Below, piece after piece: positions 10,981 to 22,963 of a stretch of DNA of 64,000 nucleotides (the stretch's first letter is position 1; each line of letters starts with the position of its first letter). This DNA is from Haberlea rhodopensis (Eukaryota > Streptophyta > Magnoliopsida > Lamiales > Gesneriaceae), in assembly GCA_907163345.1 (NCBI GenBank), contig CAJQUN010000132.1:124001-188000 (forward strand). Reading direction: 5' to 3'. The translations under genes and the position numbers were made by a program. Under the pieces are notes generated by a model that saw nothing but the letters and a program-made list of their open reading frames with translations, made no database searches and was not told the DNA's origin.

Positions 10981-12225
10981 ATGTCGTCCAGAAAGAGGTC
11001 AAAGCAGGCGGAGGCTTCCCAAAAGCAAAAGCAAAAACAGGCGGAGGCCACTTTTTCTGAGCCAGGGTATGACGAACAGAAGTTTATCAATGCCACAATT
11101 GCTGAATTATATCCCACCTATCATAAGAAACCCCTGAGCCGTGAAAGGGGAATGAGCATGGATAAATTGGAGTGTCCTGTCATTAGGACAGTACGCCAAA
11201 AAGGGTGGTTTCAATTTGTTGAGACACCGATTGATGCTGTGGTGCCACTGGTAAGGGAGTTTTACACAAATCTTCGAGCTGTTAGACCAGGGCACCAAGT
11301 AAGTGTTTATGTTCGAGGGAAGGATGTGTTGGTGGATCGAGCCGCAATCAACAATATTCACCGGATGCCTTTAATTCAAAACTGTGCATACCAATCTTTC
11401 AAGAGTAGCAGGATTGACTACGATGAGGTATTGACAGTTATTGGCAAGCCGGGAGTGGATTGGCAAAGGAATGATAAAGCAGAGCCACAGTTGGTTCTAA
11501 AGAAACATCTGAAGCCAGAGGCCCAAGCATGGTTTTCATTTGTCGCCTCGCGGGTCATGCCTTCGACCCACACTTCTGAGGTGACAAAAGACAGAGCGGT
11601 CCTGGTATATGCCATCCTCTCAGGGAAGGAAGTGGACTTCGGCGAGATCATTAGTGATCACATTGCAGAGATTGGGAGCAGCCCACCGACCTCCGCACTA
11701 CCGTTTCCATCCACGATCACTGCTTTATGCCAGCGGTACGGAGTGACATGGGGGGAAGACGAGGAGCTACTTCCGCCGAAGACACCGATCATTGTGGACG
11801 CTCCACCACCTCCTACGGGTCGACGAAGACCTTCGGACACTACACAAGCTGGAGCATCATCCTCTGCTGCAGAACATACACGTGTTACTTTGGAATCTCT
11901 TCATAGGGATCTCCAAGATATTCGCCTGGAGCAGCAGAGCATTCACAGCATGCAGCGGGACATTCATAGCATGCAGAGAGCATTGCAGATGGACCATGAG
12001 CAGGTAGCTCAGCGTCAGATGGAGTTCATGCACTATCAGAGTGCATGGAACACTGCCATGGCCCAGGGTTTTCCAGGTTTCCAGTTCCCGCCGGAGCCAC
12101 ATTTTGCACCTTATCATCCGCATGCACCTCCACCTTCTGAGTACCCACCATTTCCGCCATATCAGGGCGAGGAGCACCGCTACCCAGTTCCCCCTCCGGA
12201 GCATGATGAGGACGACGATCAGTGA
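10981..12225 (+). CDS. Element D ORF2, 414-residue plant retrotransposon protein
   Basis: This is an intact ORF from ATG to TGA. The N-terminus (residues 4-24) is rich in Lys/Gln/Ala. A folded region at about 58-256 (CPVIRTVRQKGWFQFV, then VREFYTNLRA, VYVRGKDVLVD and AWFSFVASRVMPSTHTSEV) resembles, from memory, the 'putative plant transposon protein' domain common in Athila/Tat-type elements. Residues 300-350 are Gln-rich and probably coiled-coil, with the repeat IHSMQRD/IHSMQRA. The tail is Pro/Tyr-rich and ends in an acidic HDEDDDQ. I see no enzymatic motif, signal peptide or membrane segment, so it does not look like an envelope protein. Its role is unknown; a structural or RNA-binding part of the particle is possible. 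It is undamaged beside a broken gag. Confidence 0.85.
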   Translation: MSSRKRSKQAEASQKQKQKQAEATFSEPGYDEQKFINATIAELYPTYHKKPLSRERGMSMDKLECPVIRTVRQKGWFQFVETPIDAVVPLVREFYTNLRAVRPGHQVSVYVRGKDVLVDRAAINNIHRMPLIQNCAYQSFKSSRIDYDEVLTVIGKPGVDWQRNDKAEPQLVLKKHLKPEAQAWFSFVASRVMPSTHTSEVTKDRAVLVYAILSGKEVDFGEIISDHIAEIGSSPPTSALPFPSTITALCQRYGVTWGEDEELLPPKTPIIVDAPPPPTGRRRPSDTTQAGASSSAAEHTRVTLESLHRDLQDIRLEQQSIHSMQRDIHSMQRALQMDHEQVAQRQMEFMHYQSAWNTAMAQGFPGFQFPPEPHFAPYHPHAPPPSEYPPFPPYQGEEHRYPVPPPEHDEDDDQ

Positions 12226-12297
12226 CGATTGTCGTCATGGTATGTGTCTTTGCCTTTGCATTTATTTTTCTTGTTCATTGAGGGCAATTCACATGCT

Positions 12298-12311
12298 AAG
12301 TTTGGGAGGGT
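12298..12311 (+). promoter_or_regulatory. Internal PPT-like sequence of D
   Basis: AAGTTTGGGAGGGT lies 1.28 kb upstream of the 3' PPT and shares its context (a GAGG-C-A block, then CTAAGTTTGGG). A matching internal copy exists in C. Confidence 0.65.
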
Positions 12312-13576
12312 TTTTGAGTATTTGTATATATCTTGCTTTTGCACATATTGCTACTTGTCTTGTTCCCCTACCTTGCATGACTGCATGATGTTGAGACTGA
12401 TTCATCCTTGAGCATTACCAACAAAATTTTTTTTTATTGATTGAGTTATTCTTGAGAATTGCTGAGTTGGAATTGCAACGGTAATACATGATGAAATTAA
12501 TCCTCATCTAGATAGGAGTCATGGAAATGTTTAACTTGTTTGTATATATCCTTTGTTAACTATATGTCAAAACTGAGGAATAATTTGAGCACTTATTGAG
12601 TCATGATTGAGTGAAGTATGTATTGATTAAATTGAAAATTTGTGTTAACTATGATGAGTCTTGAGTATCTTAGATAACTCTACAGTTTAGTTGAAAGCAC
12701 TTTGAGGCGAAATTTATAATTAGGAACTAGACTTGGAGATGATTTAGGCGATCTTTGGACCGTTTGTGCCTTTCAAGCCTACCTGGTATACATTATTCCT
12801 TAGTGTCCCCTTTTGAGCCTTATTGAAAAAGAATGGTATATGCATTGCATATGATTAGACCCCCATTCGGCATTCTTGGCAAACTCATTATACCCACCTT
12901 GGTTTGAGCCTAAAAGAACAATTTTATCCATCCCTAAGAGAGTATAATGAATCTCATTCATTGCATTAAATTGTTATATGTTGAGAAGTTCATTGTGAAA
13001 GAAATGAAATAAACGAAAGAATGAGCAAAGAAAAAAGAAAAGTTGTAGAAAAAGCCTTGAAAAGAAAATTTAAATAAGACCCAAAGTGGCCAAGGCTAGA
13101 AAATGTGAAGAGAAGCTCAATGATTATGTGAGAAGATTTTGAACTGATTCTGTTATACTCTCTTCTTTGATTCTATCCTACCTTTTCTTTGGAGCCGACA
13201 CCAAAAGGCCTAACGTTATAAGCTTTTAAAGTCCTGTTGATCCAAGTCCAGGGAAAAATTACATTAGTGGAGAAGTGCGGGATAGTAAATTTGTAGAGTA
13301 ATTCAAAGTAATCTTGACTAGGAGTTGATATGGCACATTTTGATCTTAAAGATATGTACATTACTCATGTTTGACAATAGCACACACGCACGTTCCAATG
13401 TTGCGATGTATTGTTTAACTTAGGAGAAATTGCTTCTTGTTAAGTGTTGAATGACTTCTATTGATGTGTAAGTAGGATTTCTGAGTTTTTACGTATGTTG
13501 TAAAGATGATTCATACTTAGTATCGAGTTTAACTTTTCTTTTTGAGCTTATTGCTTGCTCGAGGACGATCAAGACT

Positions 13577-13590
13577 AAGTTTGGGGGAGT
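13577..13590 (+). promoter_or_regulatory. 3' polypurine tract of D
   Basis: AAGTTTGGGGGAGT abuts the 3' LTR, where plus-strand DNA synthesis would be primed. Confidence 0.9.
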
Positions 13591-15144
13591 TGATAGGCTT
13601 AGATTTTGAGTGTTTTTAACTGTAATTTCTTCCCATTTTTCGTACTTTTTCCTGGATGATATTATGCTTTTTGGTGTTTATTCATCTGTTTCAGGAAATT
13701 AGATCGGAAGTGGAAGAAATGAGCTTATATGAAGATAACGGGCGAAATCAAGGCAAGAAAGGGTTGAAATGAAGAAGTGAGAATTTCGAAATCTCGATCG
13801 ATCGAGATTATGTCTCGATCGATCGAGACAGACAGTGCGCTGAGAAGATATGAATTTCAAGTCTCGATCGATCGGAACAAATTTCCGATCGATCGAGCGA
13901 GGCAGTGACTCCAGAGCAAATTTTATTAAAGTCTCGATCGATCGGTGGAAAATCTCGATCGATCGAGCGAGACAGTGAGTTTCAAAAGCTGGCATGAACA
14001 GTGCACCGATCGATCGGTAGCAAATCTCGATCGATCGAGACGCGAAATCCTGAAGATTTTATTTTCCTTTTTTATCGTGATTTTGGAGGGTTTTAAGAGG
14101 GAGTTGATTCATTTCGAAAAGAGGAGGATATCAGACGTGAATTAGGTCAAGAAAGAGCCGCCCTAGCCGCCGCCTAATGCCGGAAAAGGAGATCCAATCT
14201 CCGTTCTTCATCCAAAGTCAAGCCAATCCATTCCGGAGTGCAAGGAAGGAACAAGAGAAGAAATCACGGTGCAACGCACGGATTCATCCACCGTTTATCG
14301 TATTTCTAAACTTTAATTTATTTGATTTTCAATTCCATTTGATGTTTTTGAGGTCGAGAGACAATAAAACTCTTATGTATTTGACTTGAATTAAATTTAG
14401 TTTATATTATTGAGTTTTAGTTTCGTTGTGGTTGATTATTGATTCATTGGTATTTGAGCGCATTGATTGTTATTGTTCATAAATTAATTGCTTGTGTAGA
14501 TCAAAGTCTAGCTAGCTTTGATTGAATTTGAGGGTTACATCCGAGATCGAGAGATAACGTTGTAACACGCACCATTAATTTATGATGTATGTTACGATTG
14601 AGATCGAGAGATGATATCGCATACGTGAGAACTTGGAATCGAGAGATTTAGAGTTATAAGGTTTTGATAATTTATGCAACTTTGAATTAGTAAATAGGTG
14701 CACGAGAGTGACTTATTCTAATTTATCGTTAGTTTCTTTACAGCTCGAGAGAGTGTATCGAATAATAGCGAAAACCGTTCACCTTTAAAATCAATTGGTT
14801 GATAATTTGAGAATTCCATTGAATCATTAGAGATAACATAATTGAACGACGAGCTCGGTAATTTTCTCGAGTAACTTACCTTTGCATTTCCGGAACCATT
14901 CTATTCATTGTTTCTAGTTTAATCTTTATTCTTTAGTTTAATTTGGCTTTAGTTAATCAAACTTCTTAAATCGTAGGCTAAATATAATTTTATTAATCTT
15001 ATTTGGTACTTATACGTTAGTCCCTGTGGATTCGACAACCCGTACTTAATTTTCATTATACTAAAACTTGACAACCGTGCACTTGCGGTAGAATCGCTTC
15101 ACACTACACTTTGAAATATCTTTTGTTTAAAAATAAAGCGGTCA
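13591..15144 (+). repeat. 3' LTR of element D
   Basis: 1554 bp, TGATAGG...GCGGTCA, nearly identical to the 5' LTR. Confidence 0.95.
13795..14037. repeat. Phased CGATCGATCG array in 3' LTR of D
   Basis: Eight copies with the same pattern as the 5' LTR, including the full-length fourth copy. ATGAACAGTG is at 13994-14003. Confidence 0.95.
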
Positions 15145-16560
15145 CTCACTCAAATGCGACATGCGGCAATACCCTCGCTTCAACATTTGGCGGCAAATAT
15201 TCTTTCCTCGCTATGATATGCAGCGGCAAGTATTCTATCATCGCTTCAAGTGACAGCGGCAAAGCTTTTAAAATCATCACTCGAATATAACCATGACTCA
15301 TGGGATATGCACCAAGTATCCATCATATACATATGCAATCATAATGCATAATTCAACATGTATTTGCATCCACGATGCACAATTCAATCTATACTTGCAT
15401 CCACAATGCATATTCCAATAAGTATATAAAATACATGTTATTGTTGGGTGCCCGTACGTCTCTCTACGTACTTTTCCAAAATGTGGAATTTGGTATGACT
15501 TTACTTCCTTTGTTGTGTTGCCACCTGGGATGTTCTACACATTCACACAAACCAATATTAGAAGCCAATAATAGTCTGGTACCAAAAATCCCACAAAAAT
15601 AACCAAAATGCCCATTTTGGTGACTCGCGAGGGATCGCTACACAGCCCCGATCGATCGCGAGATCACACTGCCAAAGCCAACAAAAATATGTCTTCGGCG
15701 ATCGATCGCCAAGTTTGGCGCGATCGATCACGAGACCCACAGATCGATCGCCCAAACTTGGCGATCGATCGCCAAACGTTTCTGCCCGCTACTGGTTGCT
15801 GGTGATCTTCTGCCCGCTACTGGTTGCGGGCGATCGATCGCCGTGACCTGCAACCCGAAAATCCACCATTTTTCTTCCCCAATCCATACCAACTCAAAAA
15901 CCATCAAACCAACATCAAAACACCATAAACCTTCAATATAAACCTTAATAACACCAAAAATCCAACACCCAACCAAATACATCACATACCCAAAAACAAA
16001 CCCATTTCAAATCCTAATACAAACCCATTTCAACCACAAAACATAATAAATCAAACAAGGAGAGATTCATACCCTTCAAGGCTTCAAATCCTACCAAGAA
16101 ATCCCACTAATGAAGATTTGCAAAGGTTTTCTCCTCCTCTCCTTGCTCAAAATCGAGATTGGGGTTTTGGGGATAGGGTTGGGAGTGATTTGATAAAGAG
16201 TGGGGTTAAGTGAGGGAAAGTGGGGTATGAGGGGTGTGAGTTATAATATAAATGGTATCCCATTAATTAGCATGAATATCCCAACATGATATTTTAAAAT
16301 CATTTACCAAAATTGCATCATAACCCCAATTAAAAATGTGATTTACCAAATAATCATTATTCATCACAAATAAACCATGCCAACACCCAATTTCCCAACA
16401 TGCATCACATGCACCCTGAAATGCATTACCAGGTCACGCCCACCGCATGACTAAGCATTTCACCATATTAATTAATTCAACACTAAATTAATTAACACTA
16501 TAATTATCACATAAACATAATTAATGCCCAAATGCACATAATTATTTCGGGGATATCACA
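15145..16560 (-). repeat. LTR E, second part
   Basis: This continues 6485-7137 after the CTCAC duplication. It holds CGCTTC...AGCGGC mini-hairpins (15150-15260), a palindrome array and the end TTTCGGGGATATCACA, next to a PPT at 16561. Confidence 0.88.
15628..15840. repeat. Phased CGATCGATCG array in LTR E
   Basis: Copies start at 15628 (decayed), 15649, 15699, 15721, 15741, 15762 and 15831. Spacings are 21, 50, 22, 20, 21 and 69. A CTGCCCGCTACTGGTTGC duplication lies inside the last gap. Confidence 0.9.
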
Positions 16561-17007
16561 ATACTCCCTACTTATAAGATTTGGTCCTCGAAATCGCATG
16601 CACTTACCAATCCGAAACTAAACATAAATCACATACCAGAAAATAGTTCCGGGTAGTGCTGCACCATATGCCGCTTCGTCTCCCACGTGGCCTCCTCGAC
16701 ACCCCTACGATCCCACTGAACCTTGACCATCGGTACTATCCAGAATCCGGACTGGCAGTTCCACGTAGGACACATCCGAATCTAACTGCACCTCTGAAGC
16801 CTGCAATACATGTGACGGATCCGGCTCATACTTCCGCAACATAGATACATGGAAGACGTCATGAATACCCAACAATGACGGTGGCAAGGCCAGACGGTAA
16901 GCCAAGGTACCAATGCGCTGCAGGATCTCAAACGGTCCAACATATCTCGGAGATAATTTCCAGCTCATACCAAACCGCACAACACCTCTGAAAGGTGAGA
17001 TCATCAA
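16561..17007 (-). pseudogene. Remnant of pol C-terminus (integrase tail)
   Basis: Next to LTR E are a PPT (16561-16573) and a GATTT...AAATC stem-loop (16578-16595). Then comes a minus-strand remnant of the integrase C-terminal region: ISPFRGVVRFGMSWKLSPRY, VGPFEILQRIGTLAYRL, and IHDVFHVSMLRKYEPDPSHV. It matches the end of the polyprotein at 22976-24910 but carries a deletion of about 35-40 bp between the DSDVSYVE segment and the chromodomain-like tail. Everything upstream (gag to integrase core) is missing: at about 17007 the sequence jumps to a leader of the H type. It is non-functional. Confidence 0.85.
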
Positions 17008-17130
17008 AAATAGTTGTGTCACACAACACTAACTACCATCATGCATAATTATGTGCTACTCATTTCCATCGATAAGATTCTAGGCCCTCAACAGCCTCAA
17101 AAGAGCAAACCACTGCTCTGATACCACTAA
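17008..17130 (-). promoter_or_regulatory. H-type leader and primer-binding site
   Basis: It is nearly identical to 32408-32528 (TAGTTGTGTCACACAACAC, then the PBS). The minus strand reads TGGTATCAGAGC at 17115-17126, 4 bp from the LTR at 17131. Confidence 0.85.
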
Positions 17131-18491
17131 TGTAAGGACCCCCGTGGCCTTAACCCGTTATTAGTGTATTAACCCAAGCATTTAGTGCATGTAATCAAAC
17201 ATGTAGGGGAAAACCCACTTATCACCATAGCGAATCATGCCAATAATAAAATTCTTTACATTATTCCATATAATGTCTAAGTTTTCCCTTAACCAAGTCC
17301 ACATACATATCATGCACCATCATAATACACTAACATATTCTCAGTTCATTTAGCAATTCAATAATTAATTGCATGCACACATAAATGAAAAGAGAAAGGC
17401 CCTTGTCTTCTTTATACAATCCATATACACATAATACTGCTCACATGCGAGCATCGAATAAGTATGCGTATATCTTATGTATAAAGTATCATGCTCAATA
17501 CCGTCGTTGGTACCTCGATCTTGGAAGCACCTCAAATCCACAGCTCGAGCTCGACTCCAAGACATCGATGTACCTAATAACCTGCCCCAACAGAGACAGC
17601 CCCCACACGGGGTGAGCATACCAATATCCCAAATCCAATAATCATTATAACACGATTCATAATTTACAAAAATGAAAATGCTATCGAATATAAAGGATGC
17701 TCCCTGGATGGCATCATCCTCATCCGGGATTCCATGCACTGTCCATGTTCTCAAAATAACTAAAACCATCAAATTCCCAATTGCCAGTTAATCATTACAT
17801 TGATTAACAAATTCGTTGGCCGCATACCGATATCATAATCAATAATATCAAATCATTAAACAATGATTACAAGTATTCCATATATCTCACTTATGGTTCC
17901 ATAGTTCTATTTCATTGATCGCTCTACAATAGCGGCATTTCATTCTCAAGCATGTTCAACAGCAGTGGCGTCCCAACCGATGTTAGCTCAAAGGCGACAA
18001 CATCTCAATCATTGCTCGCTCAAAAGCGGCACCATATAATTCCCAATGCACGTGTGTCCATTTATCACAATTACCATATACCATGCATTTCACTATCCAT
18101 TTATAGTAGGTACCATATACCATGCATTTCAATACCATTTATTGCAAGTAACACATACCATGCATTTCACAATTGCAATATCATAACAGGCTATGATCCT
18201 ACGTTATATGTACCTTATGGTTCCGTAGTTCGAGTCCAACCTTGCCTGAATCCCACGACCCGATGAGTTAAGTGCTAACACACAAATAACTCCCAATTAA
18301 ACATAGGCATGCAATCACGTGCCCAAGCACGTTCACAACTTCCAAGCCCGTCCATCCATGACAATTACCAAAATAAAAGCCCCCCGGCTAAGCATGCATA
18401 ATACCCAAACTATTCCATTTTATATGTTTAAAAGATAGCCAAAAACTCGACCGAGAATTCCAAAAAAAAAAAAACAAACCAAACAGTGTCG

Positions 18492-18606
18492 CGATCGATC
18501 GCGCGAGCCCACTGCCCGCAACACTGCTATCCGCGATCAATCGCCAAACCTCGCGATCGATCGCCAAGACCCTCGCGATCGATCGGCGCCAAGCCGCGAT
18601 CGATCG
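18492..18606. repeat. Phased CGATCGATCG array in LTR H1
   Basis: Copies start at 18492, 18534 (CGATCAATCG), 18554, 18576 and 18597. Spacings are 42, 20, 22 and 21. Most copies have GCGATCGATCGC flanks. Confidence 0.92.
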
Positions 18607-18998
18607 CGACCTGCGGGTTTCCGAAAATTTCGAGCTTCAATGGTGTTTTTCACACCCAAACTCCAAACCAACAACCCATACAACCTCAACACCTCAAATA
18701 CAACATTTAAAACCCATAAAAACTTCAAAAACTCAATTTTGGATTTTTATCAAAAACCCCAATTTCCAAACCAAACAAAATACACAACCAAACCCACCAT
18801 ACTACTATCAAATTGAAGATAAGAACGAGGGGAAGATCAATACCTTATTATCTCCAAGAAATCCGGCTCCCGAGCCAAGCTACCAACCATTTTTCCTCCA
18901 AGAGGAAAGAAGAGGGGAAAGGGGAAGATGTGAGGCGTAGAGAGAGGGGAGAGAGAGAAGTGTTCCGTGCCAAATGACCGAATACCGAGTCTATTTGG

Positions 18999-19006
18999 TA
19001 TATATA
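18999..19006 (-). promoter_or_regulatory. TATA box of LTR H1
   Basis: TATATATA is followed in sense by an ACTCGGTATTCGG block and CT-rich DNA. The palindrome array starts about 390 bp downstream. Confidence 0.65.
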
Positions 19007-19338
19007 GCTCCAAAGCTCCAAAATACCGACTACTCCACAAATACATCATGATTCATTAACTATCATCTGTTTTCAAAAAAATCATCTCTCTAACCTCAAT
19101 TCCCATTACCAGCCCCAGTACAAATTACTCCGGACCCCAAATCCCACCAAGGTCCAAATTCCAAGGTTGTCACCACGATGAGAATACAATCTCATCCCTC
19201 GGATCCAACGCCTCCAAATATCGGATTTAAAATCCCTGAGAGTCTAGAAACCGCAATTAATTCATAATTGCCACAAATAAAATCCATTAAGGATTATTAC
19301 CACACAGGGATTAACACCACTAATCCCCGGGCATCACA

Positions 19339-20840
19339 ATTATCCCCCACTAATAAAATTTCGCCCACGAAATTTGCACGCGTACTCCACGTAACGCCGA
19401 GAACACGCATCCAAACGGATCCACGATGTCGAATCATGAACATAACATGAACGACACACCAACCGCGAGGATACCGACCTCGCACCAAATCTGGAAAGGA
19501 GTAACCTCTCCAACCGACACAAATCCACGGAAGACATCAGCATTCCCCGATGCTAACCATCTCAAAGGCAGTCAACCAAACGTAACTACAAATTAAACGA
19601 ATCATTCGTGATTCTAAAATAGATATCATCTCGATGATATCTCCACGATTCAGCCTACGATGTTAATCACATCGTTGCCAAGGAAACCACCAGTACACTA
19701 CAGTGTACTTATACTAAATTCGGTTCCCATTTTCCAATTCCACCTCCACTAAAGGAGCAGTTGCACCACTTTGCAACACGGATCGGACAACTCACGGTCA
19801 CCGATCGACACAAAGCACATCTCCAAAGATGTCTACATCCGTGTGTTCCAAGAAATCACACCTTGGTCCAAACACACCATCGAGACTCCACAAGGTCTCA
19901 AGTTCTCGAAAGGACATGCAAGAAAAATCGATTGCATTCCCGGCACACGTGTCAATCACGACACTAAACAAATCCGAATCCTGGCCATCCCTCGTTTATC
20001 CTGGGATTCAACAATCCTAAAACAGGGAGGCTATCGAGTTGACCAGCAAAAATTACCGTGGTCCCAAAACATGACAATCCCTCCTCAGGGGAAGTCAATC
20101 GGACCTCACGAGTATTCCTCAGAATAGATCGTGTCATCGAGATTACCGATCTCTAGGTGCCACAATATCACCGAAGATTCATCAAACGAAGCATACACAA
20201 TGCAATAGACTCGGGTATCTCCAATCATACACAAAGTCCCAAAACCAACTGTCAATCCCCAGCTATTCTCACCTCGCTGAGAATAATGATTGACAGACAA
20301 CGGTCAATGGCATGATTCCAACATCAACACCTCACAAACCAACTCATTGAATCTCCCAAAGGTTCAACTGGTAGGCATATCAATACCGCCTTCCTCACAA
20401 GGAAAGTGTCATAAATCCATGACCCTCCAACCTCGAACCACTTTCGGAAAACCTGGATATATTTATACCAAAATATATTCCGGAACTCAGAAATAAACAA
20501 CAAGTTAGGATAGTGCCCCAACGCCACTATTACCCCAAATGAAACCCGTATACGCCATGTATACTCAAACTAATGATGCTCTGTACTAATGCCATAGTAC
20601 TCCACCATCTCGAGCATTACCCCGGAGACGTCTCCTCGAACGTCTCATTGGAAGTACGAAGCCATCACCTAGTCCAACACTAGTAGGGGCTTCCCCCAGT
20701 TGATTCAAAATCAACCCTCAACCAATACCAGCTGTCTCCATGACAGTACAATCCAAATCTCTCCAAGAGATAAGATCAATATAGTAGTTTTACCCCACTA
20801 GATATATCTCACAAATCCAATTGTGACTCACGTTGCATTC
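19339..20840 (-). other. Element H internal DNA, 3' part; non-coding
   Basis: It begins with a PPT (19339-19350 region, GTGGGGGATAAT on the minus strand) and the stem-loop AATTTCG/CGAAATT (19357-19374). The rest contains only short, unconvincing ORFs and no recognised protein. Element F is inserted at 20840/20841. Confidence 0.7.
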
Positions 20841-21404
20841 TGTAAGGACCCTAATCCTTAAGTGCGGAATAAAGGCATAATAGAGCTAAATAAATGATCA
20901 GAGTAGAGTAAACAAGTTGAGTCTATGAGCTTAAGCATTTACATGCCAAAATAAAGGACTACCAAAAGGATTAATTACATTCCAACAAATGAATGTGTCC
21001 ACTATAGTTTTACGCTACTCCTAGAGTAGGCACTATACAAAAGAATCCTGTCCTTTCATCTACCAAAGATGCTCGTGAAGCTCACTGTCTCAACCCGTTC
21101 AAGCCCATCTACCATGCCAAAAAGGTACCTACAAGGACAACCCCCAAACATGAGCAATAATAATCATTCATATTCAACACAATATGAAGATAAAGCGTAA
21201 ATGCATAATCAATATGAAACACTTCCTGTTTCCCGTGCATTTCAAACGCTTCCCGTTTGGTTATCCCTGTACCAGAACTCATGAGTATAATCAATAGATT
21301 ATTTTTAATGGCCAAACATGTCATGACATCATATACCATCTCAACTGTACCACATATTGGTCACCATTCCCTAGTCTGTCCATCACAGTGTATTTTAATG
21401 CCCC

Positions 21405-21600
21405 TCGCTTATATTCATATGGGCGGCATAGGATAACCTCGCTACAATGGACATGCGGCGCTCCCACCCCTCGCTTCACAGAGAGCGGCAAATACCCTTT
21501 CCTCGCCCCATATGACAACCACGCTCAAATGTGACATGCGGCGCTCCCACCCCTCGCTTCACATTTAGCGGAACCAAAACAAAAAGCGGCAAGCATTAAA
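21405..21600. repeat. CGCT...AGCG mini-hairpin array in LTR F (left)
   Basis: Repeated CTCGCTT or CTCGCTC is followed 10-16 bp later by GCGGC, with an ATGCGGCGCTCCCACCCCTC block repeated. The same array is at 28315-28510 in the other LTR. Confidence 0.75.
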
Positions 21601-22000
21601 ATCATCAAAGGATGACCACGACTCATGGGATGTGCATCCAATAATCATAATATGCATCTAACATCAATATGCATAAATTACCATGTATATGCATCCACAA
21701 TGCAATACCTCATATGGCATAAATCAACATGTATATGCATCCACAATGCAATACCACATATATATACTCGCATCCACAATGCATAAACAATGAGTATATA
21801 AAATACATGTTACCGTTGGGTGCCCGTACGTCCACTACGTACCTTTCCAAAATGTGGAATGTGGTTGGACCTCAATTCCTTGGCTGCGTTGCCACCTGGG
21901 TTGGTTCTACATATTCACAAATACCAATATTAGAACCCAATAATAGTCCAATACCAAAAATCCCACAAAAATAACCAAAAACATCATTTTTGGCATCTCG

Positions 22001-22206
22001 CGATCGATCGCCATCAAGCCCCGATCGATCGCGAGATCACACTGCCTCGCCCAACGAAATTGCACAATCCGCGATCGATCGCGAAGCTAGCGCCGATCGA
22101 TCGCGGCCTCGCCGATCGATCGCGCCAAGATCGCGATCGATCGCTGAGGCTTACTGCCTCAGCCCTGCTGCTCGCGATCGATCGGGAGAAAAACGCCGAT
22201 CGATCG
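22001..22206. repeat. Phased CGATCGATCG array in LTR F (left)
   Basis: Eight exact copies start at 22001, 22022, 22072, 22094, 22113, 22134, 22175 and 22197. Spacings are 21, 50, 22, 19, 21, 41 and 22, the same layout as in fragment N. Confidence 0.95.
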
Positions 22207-22963
22207 CCGAGCTGTGGGCATGCGGGGTTTGGGCACTATTCACCCATCTTCAACCCCATCTCATACACACCCACATACACCAACATTAATCAAACCCAAC
22301 AACTCAAAACCACCCATAAACATCATAACAAACTCAAATAAACAACATCCAACTAAAACACTACCAAAATCACAACACCCAACACAAACCCATTTTAAAA
22401 CCCTTCAAACCAACCCAAACTTAAACAAAACCTTACAAAATTAACAATGAGGTACCCATACCTCTTGGGGATCTCAAATCACCCAACAATCTCCTCAAAA
22501 CAAGATTTTGCAAGTACTTCTCTTCACCTTAAAGCTCAAGAACGAAAATGTGAAGAAAAGAGAAGGGTTTGGGTGTTTGTTTTGGTAAAGTGAAAAGTGT
22601 TGGATGGGGTGGGGTTGGGTATTAAAGGTGAGGTAATTTAAAATGATACCAAAATAATTCCATGGTGTATAAAACACCCCAACATGATATTTTTCAAAGC
22701 ATTTACTCAAAATGCACCATAATATCAATTAACACATGATTTCCAATTAAATGCTAACCAATGCAAATAAATCATGCTTCCAATAATATTTACCCAACAT
22801 GCACCACATGCACCCTGAAATGCAACCCCGGGTCACCCTATCCACATGACCATGCATTTCCACATAAGGTAAATAAATCCCAAAACATAATCAATTACCA
22901 CATAATTAATCATGTAAACACAATTAAAGCCAAATAGCAATTAACCATTTCGGGGATGTCACA

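Larger units (their letters stand above)
12226..13590 (+). other. Element D 3' non-coding region
   Basis: About 1.36 kb without a convincing ORF. It matches, in the opposite orientation, 44770-46050 of element C, including the runs around GGCCAAGGCTAGAAAA and TTTGGAGCCGACACCAAAAG. It is bracketed by two PPT-like sequences, listed separately. Confidence 0.8.
7138..15144 (+). mobile_element. Element D: full-length Athila-type non-autonomous LTR retrotransposon
   Basis: This element of about 8.0 kb has two LTRs (7138-8688 and 13591-15144), an Asp-tRNA-like primer site, a PPT and perfect CTCAC TSDs at 7133-7137 and 15145-15149. Comparing the LTRs by eye I count about nine substitutions and two small indels in 1.55 kb, so it inserted recently. 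It holds a frameshifted gag and an intact second ORF, but no protease, RT, RNase H or integrase, so it must use enzymes from another element. The Athila-type assignment rests on the primer site, the gag motifs and the PPT. Confidence 0.93.
17131..19338 (-). repeat. LTR H1
   Basis: 2.2 kb, TGTAAGGACCCCC...CGGGCATCACA. Its first 1.3 kb closely match 32529-33866, its partner. It has a leader/PBS on its left and a PPT on its right, so it faces internal DNA on both sides. Mini-hairpin units of CGCTCAA type lie near 17915-18030. Confidence 0.88.
20841..22963 (-). repeat. LTR F, left copy (3' LTR in sense)
   Basis: TGTAAGGACCC...GGGGATGTCACA. Mini-hairpins of the CGCTTC...AGCGGC type lie at 21405-21600, ATGCATCCACAATGCA repeats at about 21640-21790, and the palindrome array at 22001-22206. 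No clear TATATA is visible; an AT-rich TTTAAAT near 22640 is a weak candidate. Confidence 0.96.

Noticed and set aside
10981..12225. ORF2 of D as an envelope-like gene
   Set aside because: No signal peptide, transmembrane segment or Cys-rich ectodomain is visible; the protein is soluble-looking and Pro/Gln-rich.
18486..22341. Many ORFs translating to DRSRDRS or SIDRS-rich peptides, taken as SR-like proteins
   Set aside because: They are translations of the palindrome arrays in several frames and on both strands; none has a conserved domain.
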